The notes below the pieces were generated by a model. The model did not search any database, had not been told where the DNA came from, and saw only the letters and a list, made by a program, of their open reading frames with translations. This document shows, in pieces, positions 60,566 to 64,000 of a stretch of DNA of 64,000 nucleotides; the first letter of the stretch is position 1; each line of letters opens with the position of its first letter. Location of the stretch: assembly GCA_900759445.1 (NCBI GenBank), contig CAAEVH010000040.1:1-64000 (forward strand), written 5' to 3'. The position numbers and the translations under genes are program-made. The DNA is from an uncultured Raoultella sp. (GTDB taxonomy: Bacteria > Pseudomonadota > Gammaproteobacteria > Enterobacterales > Enterobacteriaceae).

Positions 60566-60668
60566 GCATGATAATTATCCGATTACTCAAATTTTCAATT
60601 CCTGCTAGTGGCGCATAAATTGAATTGGTTTAAACTGCGCTCTCTACGCATGTTGCAGGGAAATTATT

Positions 60669-61199
60669 ATGTTGCGATTTTTAAACCAGTGCTCCCGAGG
60701 TCGTGGTGCATGGTTATTGTTGGCGTTAACCGCCTTTGCGCTGGAGCTTGTCGCGCTGTGGTTCCAGCACGTCATGCTGCTAAAACCTTGCGTGTTGTGT
60801 ATTTACGAACGTAGCGCATTATTTGGCGTGATGGGCGCGGGGCTGGTGGGGGCTATCGCACCAAAAACGCCGCTGCGCTATGTGGCGATGATTATCTGGA
60901 TTTACAGTGCCTGGCGCGGACTGCAGTTAGCGTATGAGCACACCATGATTCAGTTGCACCCATCACCGTTTATGACCTGTGATTTTGCCGCACGCTTCCC
61001 GAGCTGGCTGCCGCTGGACAAATGGCTGCCGCAGGTGTTTTTAGCATCCGGTGACTGTGCTGAACGCCAGTGGTCTTTTTTAACCCTGGAAATGCCACAG
61101 TGGCTGTTGGGGATCTTCGCCGCTTACCTGGTGGTCGCCGTGCTGGTAGTCATAGCACAGCCGTTTAAACCGAAAAAACGTGACCTCTTCGGTCGCTAA
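60669..61199 (+). CDS. dsbB: Disulfide bond formation protein DsbB
   Basis: Protein of 176 residues with four membrane helices. The quinone-linked pair Cys41-Cys44 (CVLC) and the periplasmic pair Cys104 and Cys130 are all present, as in E. coli. It reoxidises DsbA and passes electrons to quinones. It follows nhaB as in E. coli and ends at a strong terminator. Confidence 0.97.
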   Translation: MLRFLNQCSRGRGAWLLLALTAFALELVALWFQHVMLLKPCVLCIYERSALFGVMGAGLVGAIAPKTPLRYVAMIIWIYSAWRGLQLAYEHTMIQLHPSPFMTCDFAARFPSWLPLDKWLPQVFLASGDCAERQWSFLTLEMPQWLLGIFAAYLVVAVLVVIAQPFKPKKRDLFGR

Positions 61200-61204
61200 C
61201 AGAG

Positions 61205-61229
61205 ACGCTCCTTCGGGAGCGTTTTTTTT
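61205..61229 (+). terminator. Intrinsic terminator after dsbB
   Basis: A 7-bp stem (ACGCTCC / GGAGCGT) closed by the stable loop TTCG and followed by a run of T's. Confidence 0.95.
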
Positions 61230-61250
61230 GCCTTAAATTCATTGCCTGCT

Positions 61251-61291
61251 GGCATCTATAAGATGTATATTAAATGCATCTTATAGATGCC
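61251..61291. promoter_or_regulatory. Long NsrR-like palindrome upstream of the YeaR-like gene
   Basis: A 41-bp palindrome centred on 61271, 18 of 20 base pairs matching. Its inner 23 bases (AAGATGTATAT-T-AAATGCATCTT, 61260-61282) fit the 11-1-11 NsrR site; the outer arms repeat the GATG/CATC half-sites. E. coli yeaR is repressed by NsrR and induced by nitric oxide, so the same control is likely here. Confidence 0.75.
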
Positions 61292-61309
61292 ACACCAAGG
61301 AGATGTCTG

Positions 61310-61651
61310 ATGTCCCATTTACGCATCCCGGCAAACTGGAAAGTAAAACGCTCTACTCCCTTCTTTACCAAAGACAACGTCCCGGCAGCACTTCTTTCTC
61401 ACCATAACACCGCAGCAGGCGTGTTTGGACAGCTCTGCGTAATGGAAGGTACGGTAACGTATTTTGGCTTTGCCAATGAAGACGCAAAAGAACCTGAAGT
61501 GAAAGTGGTGATTAATGCCGGTCAGTTCGCGACCAGCCCACCGCAGTACTGGCATCGCGTTGAATTAAGCGACGATGCGCAATTCAACATTAACTTCTGG
61601 GTGGAAGATGACAACCACTCCGATGAAATGTATCAGGCGAAAAAGTCTTAA
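61310..61651 (+). CDS. YeaR-like DUF1971 cupin protein
   Basis: Protein of 113 residues resembling E. coli YeaR (RSTPFF, QLCVMEGTVTYFGFANED, AGQFATSPPQYWHRVELSDD, FNINFWVED), a small cupin-like fold of unknown reaction. YeaR belongs to the nitrate/nitric oxide response in E. coli. The ATG at 61310 has AAGGAG 8 bases upstream; the longer frame from 61274 runs through the operator. It occupies the place of umuDC-hlyE between dsbB and ycgN in E. coli. Confidence 0.85.
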   Translation: MSHLRIPANWKVKRSTPFFTKDNVPAALLSHHNTAAGVFGQLCVMEGTVTYFGFANEDAKEPEVKVVINAGQFATSPPQYWHRVELSDDAQFNINFWVEDDNHSDEMYQAKKS

Positions 61652-61680
61652 CCCTTAACGCCTGCTAATCGATGGGCGGG

Positions 61681-62127
61681 TCAGTCCGCCCATGAAGGTT
61701 TGTTCAGGATATGATCCTGCCAGTCACGTACTTCCGATTCTTTCACCGCAATATGACGAACGGAGATACGTTCACCGTGCATCGCCGCTTTTGATCCTGT
61801 CAGCAACGGGTGCCACTCCGGCAGCCCTTTTCCTTCTGCGAGCAGACGATAGGCGCAGGTCATCGGCAACCATTCAAAAGTCGGCAGATTATCACGCGTC
61901 AGTTTGATGCAGTCAGGCTCGTACTCGAATCGACGTTCGTAATTACGACACTGGCAGGTTTTAATGTTGAGCTGACGACAGGCGACGTTGGTAAAGTAGA
62001 TTTCGTCAGTGTCTTCATCCATCAGCTTATGCAGGCAGCATTGACCGCACCCGTCACATAATGACTCCCACTCGGCATCGGTCATTTCATCAAGGGTTTT
62101 ACTTTGCCAGAAAGGTATGTCGCTCAT
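61681..62127 (-). CDS. ycgN: YcgN, cysteine-rich UPF0260/YkgJ-like protein
   Basis: Protein of 148 residues with a likely metal or Fe-S centre: CDGCGQCC near the start and [11 protein letters not shown] ten to twenty residues later, plus CAYR near the middle. Close to E. coli YcgN along its length; reaction unknown. The ATG at 62127 gives the E. coli start MSDIPFWQ; the upstream extension is not supported. Confidence 0.93.
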   Translation of the reverse strand: MSDIPFWQSKTLDEMTDAEWESLCDGCGQCCLHKLMDEDTDEIYFTNVACRQLNIKTCQCRNYERRFEYEPDCIKLTRDNLPTFEWLPMTCAYRLLAEGKGLPEWHPLLTGSKAAMHGERISVRHIAVKESEVRDWQDHILNKPSWAD

Positions 62128-62219
62128 CAGGGTTTCCGCTATTGCAATAAAGCTGCACCTTATAACCAGTCTGGCACACTGATGCAAGTTTTGCCGCCCG
62201 AAAAGGCGGCAAGCAGAGA

Positions 62220-62879
62220 TTACAGCACGCGGGTTGTTAGCGTTTGACCGTGAAAACTGATGGCCAGTTCGTCGCCGCTGCTTAAAGGTCCCACGCCTGC
62301 TGGCGTTCCCGTTAACACCACATCGCCCGCTTTGAGGGTAAAGAAACGGCTCATATAAGCAATCAAGGGAACGATGTGATGGATCATGTCCGCCGTGGAG
62401 CCGTGCTGGCGAGTTTCACCGTTGACCGTTAATCCAAGCATCGTATCCTGCGGGTCGCCATTAAATTCCGCCACCGGAATAAATCCTGACAGCGGGCAAG
62501 AGTTATCAAAACCCTTCGCTTTTTCCCATGGCTGCCCCGCCTTCTTCATTTTGCCCTGAATATCGCGCAGGGTCAGATCCAGCGCGACACCATAACCGGC
62601 GATGGCTTTACGCACATGATCTTCTGTCGCTTGCCGCAGGGTCGCGCCAATCAGCACAGCCAGCTCAACTTCATGGTGGACAGACCCCATATCAGATGGG
62701 ATCACCAGCGGCTGGCGCAAATCGCACAGGGCGGTTTCCGGTTTAATAAACAGAACCGGTTCTTCCGGGGTGGTTCCGCCCATCTCTTTAATATGGTTAG
62801 CATAGTTACTCCCTACGCAAACCACCTTACTCACCGGATAATCCAGCAGAGCACCATGCCAGTTGTGATGTTGATACAT
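62220..62879 (-). CDS. ycgM: YcgM, fumarylacetoacetate hydrolase-family protein
   Basis: Protein of 219 residues with the FAH fold: [16 protein letters not shown] at the start, metal-binding [11 protein letters not shown] and the tail [21 protein letters not shown]. Relatives hydrolyse or decarboxylate acyl-pyruvates. It sits between ycgN and ycgL as in E. coli. Confidence 0.94.
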   Translation of the reverse strand: MYQHHNWHGALLDYPVSKVVCVGSNYANHIKEMGGTTPEEPVLFIKPETALCDLRQPLVIPSDMGSVHHEVELAVLIGATLRQATEDHVRKAIAGYGVALDLTLRDIQGKMKKAGQPWEKAKGFDNSCPLSGFIPVAEFNGDPQDTMLGLTVNGETRQHGSTADMIHHIVPLIAYMSRFFTLKAGDVVLTGTPAGVGPLSSGDELAISFHGQTLTTRVL

Positions 62880-62948
62880 TACTTTCCCCTAACGTAGTCA
62901 TAGATTTCAGGTACTGCATCGATGGAACGTGCTGCTGCCGGATGCAGT

Positions 62949-63242
62949 TTAACGTTTAGCGTCTGGTGTATTTTGTTTTGCCGCTGCCAGATGCTGTTTA
63001 AGTAAATCTTCTGGCGGCGGGGGTATTTGTAAATAATAGCCCTGCTCGGTCAGGGCCTGTTTTACTTTTTCAAGATCGGCATTAACTAATTTTTTTCGCC
63101 CATCAAGCGGTAACATCATTGCCAGCGTCGGCTGACCAAATCCTCTCATCAGTTCTTCAGGAACGCGCGAGAAATCGTCTTTTTTTTCGACATATAAATA
63201 GGTCTGGTCACGTTTGCTGCTTCGGTAGATCACACAAAACAT
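62949..63242 (-). CDS. ycgL: YcgL, UPF0745 small protein
   Basis: Protein of 97 residues, matching E. coli YcgL ([33 protein letters not shown]). Function unknown. First gene of the leftward set ycgL-ycgM-ycgN, divergent from minC. Confidence 0.93.
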   Translation of the reverse strand: MFCVIYRSSKRDQTYLYVEKKDDFSRVPEELMRGFGQPTLAMMLPLDGRKKLVNADLEKVKQALTEQGYYLQIPPPPEDLLKQHLAAAKQNTPDAKR

Positions 63243-63368
63243 ATCTTTTACTCTGAATTCACGGAATGGTGGCTTGCCTCAATATAATACTGACTATAAC
63301 ATGCCTTATAGTCTTCGGAATATCACCCCGCGCTGGGGATGATAAATAGCAAATTGAGTAAGGCCAGG

Positions 63369-64000
63369 ATGTCAAACACGCCAATCGAGCTTAAAGGCAG
63401 TAGCTTCACCTTATCAGTGGTTCATTTACATGAAGCAGAACCCGAGGTTATTCGTCAGGCGTTGGAAGACAAAATCGCGCAGGCACCGGCTTTTTTAAAA
63501 CATGCTCCCGTGGTGGTTAACGTGAGTGGTCTTGAAAGCCCGGTAAACTGGTCAGCGCTGCAGAAAGTGGTCGCGTCTACCGGATTGCGCATTATTGGCG
63601 TTAGCGGATGCAAAGACGCCAGACTAAAGGCAGAAATCGACGAAATGGGTCTTCCTTTACTGACTGAAGGTAAAGAAAAAGCTATTCGTCCTGCGCCTGT
63701 TGAGGTCCCGGCTCCCGTCGCTCCGCCGCAAAACGTTACTCCCATCACAAAAACACGATTAATAAATGTGCCGGTTCGTTCCGGTCAGCGCATTTATGCT
63801 CCACAATGTGATCTGATTGTTACAAGCCACGTCAGTGCGGGCGCAGAGCTTATCGCTGATGGCAATATTCATGTTTATGGAATGATGAGAGGCCGTGCGT
63901 TGGCAGGTGCAAGCGGCGATCGTGAAGCGCAAATTTTTTGTACCCATCTGACGGCAGAACTGGTGTCTATCGCAGGTGTTTATTGGCTGAGTGATAAAAT
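63369..64000 (+). CDS. minC: Septum-site determining protein MinC (partial, cut by window end)
   Basis: The first 210 residues of about 231 are present: MinC-N ([20 protein letters not shown], about 1-105), a Pro/Ala-rich linker ([15 protein letters not shown]) and most of MinC-C (about 115 on, [33 protein letters not shown]). MinC blocks FtsZ ring formation at the poles. AGG lies just before the ATG. The 3' end, and minD/minE, lie outside the window. Confidence 0.97.
   Translation, partial: MSNTPIELKGSSFTLSVVHLHEAEPEVIRQALEDKIAQAPAFLKHAPVVVNVSGLESPVNWSALQKVVASTGLRIIGVSGCKDARLKAEIDEMGLPLLTEGKEKAIRPAPVEVPAPVAPPQNVTPITKTRLINVPVRSGQRIYAPQCDLIVTSHVSAGAELIADGNIHVYGMMRGRALAGASGDREAQIFCTHLTAELVSIAGVYWLSDK

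Noticed and set aside
62191..62212. Stem-loop between ycgM and ycgN (TTGCCGCC / GGCGGCAA) as a terminator
   Set aside because: No T-run follows on the minus strand, so it does not look like an intrinsic terminator; it may only be an RNA stem.

Overview
The window is chromosomal DNA of an enterobacterium, most like the Citrobacter/Salmonella part of Enterobacteriaceae. The right third is near-identical in order and protein sequence to the E. coli/Salmonella core block minC-ycgL-ycgM-ycgN-dsbB-nhaB-fadR-ycgB-dadA-dadX-cvrA-ldcA-emtA-ycgR-ymgE...treA-dhaKLM. The small glutamate dehydrogenase beside this block is also what I recall from Salmonella. The species itself cannot be fixed from the sequence alone.

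Layout. (1) 192-5971, minus strand: a tightly overlapping three-gene operon with a nuclease-bearing protein, a small middle protein and an SMC/Rad50-like ABC ATPase. This is the architecture of ABC-three-component / Lamassu-type defence systems. A degraded tyrosine-integrase fragment (6507-6758) next to it suggests an old island edge. (2) 6755-14138: a two-component system (response regulator plus kinase) amid six genes, five for secreted enzymes and one for a membrane cytochrome-like protein (two alpha/beta hydrolases, periplasmic flavodoxin, DUF4405 membrane protein, cupin, carboxymuconolactone-decarboxylase-like protein). Four promoters here share one operator/promoter geometry, a TGACAA-N2-TTGTCA box followed by a GTCAG half-site in 11-bp phase, so the module is probably one regulon. 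(3) 14281-21990: a sulfated-sugar locus with PTS EIICB, Cys-type sulfatase, epimerase, RpiR regulator, two DUF202 membrane proteins and a divergent sulfatase-maturating radical SAM enzyme. (4) 22258-25983: two aldo/keto reductases, a LysR regulator and an NAD(P)-binding protein. (5) 26033-30386: the blue-light/cold small-protein operon ycgZ-ymgA-ariR-ymgC, ending in a LuxR-type gene, divergent from bluF and bluR. (6) 30707-35297: an archaic (Csu-like) chaperone-usher pilus operon. (7) 35619-42258: glutamate dehydrogenase, dhaKLM (PTS-linked dihydroxyacetone kinase, without dhaR beside it) and periplasmic trehalase.

(8) 42415-48903: a ModE-like operator, then a MolA/MolB/MolC-type (FecCD/BtuCD-class) ABC importer, a SAM methyltransferase, ModD and a TonB-dependent receptor, all in one operon. 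It reads as a complete outer-membrane-to-cytoplasm route for molybdate/tungstate or a molybdenum chelate, with two enzymes that may make or process the chelator. (9) 48945-64000: the conserved core block, including a flagellar sigma-28 promoter for ycgR, a CRP-like site at dadA, REP elements, and a YeaR-like gene under a long NsrR-like palindrome. The window ends inside minC.

The strongest candidates for an undescribed system are the ModE-linked TonB/ABC/methyltransferase/ModD operon and the secreted redox/hydrolase regulon at 6755-14138. The ABC-three-component operon is a member of a known defence class with an Mrr-like nuclease.
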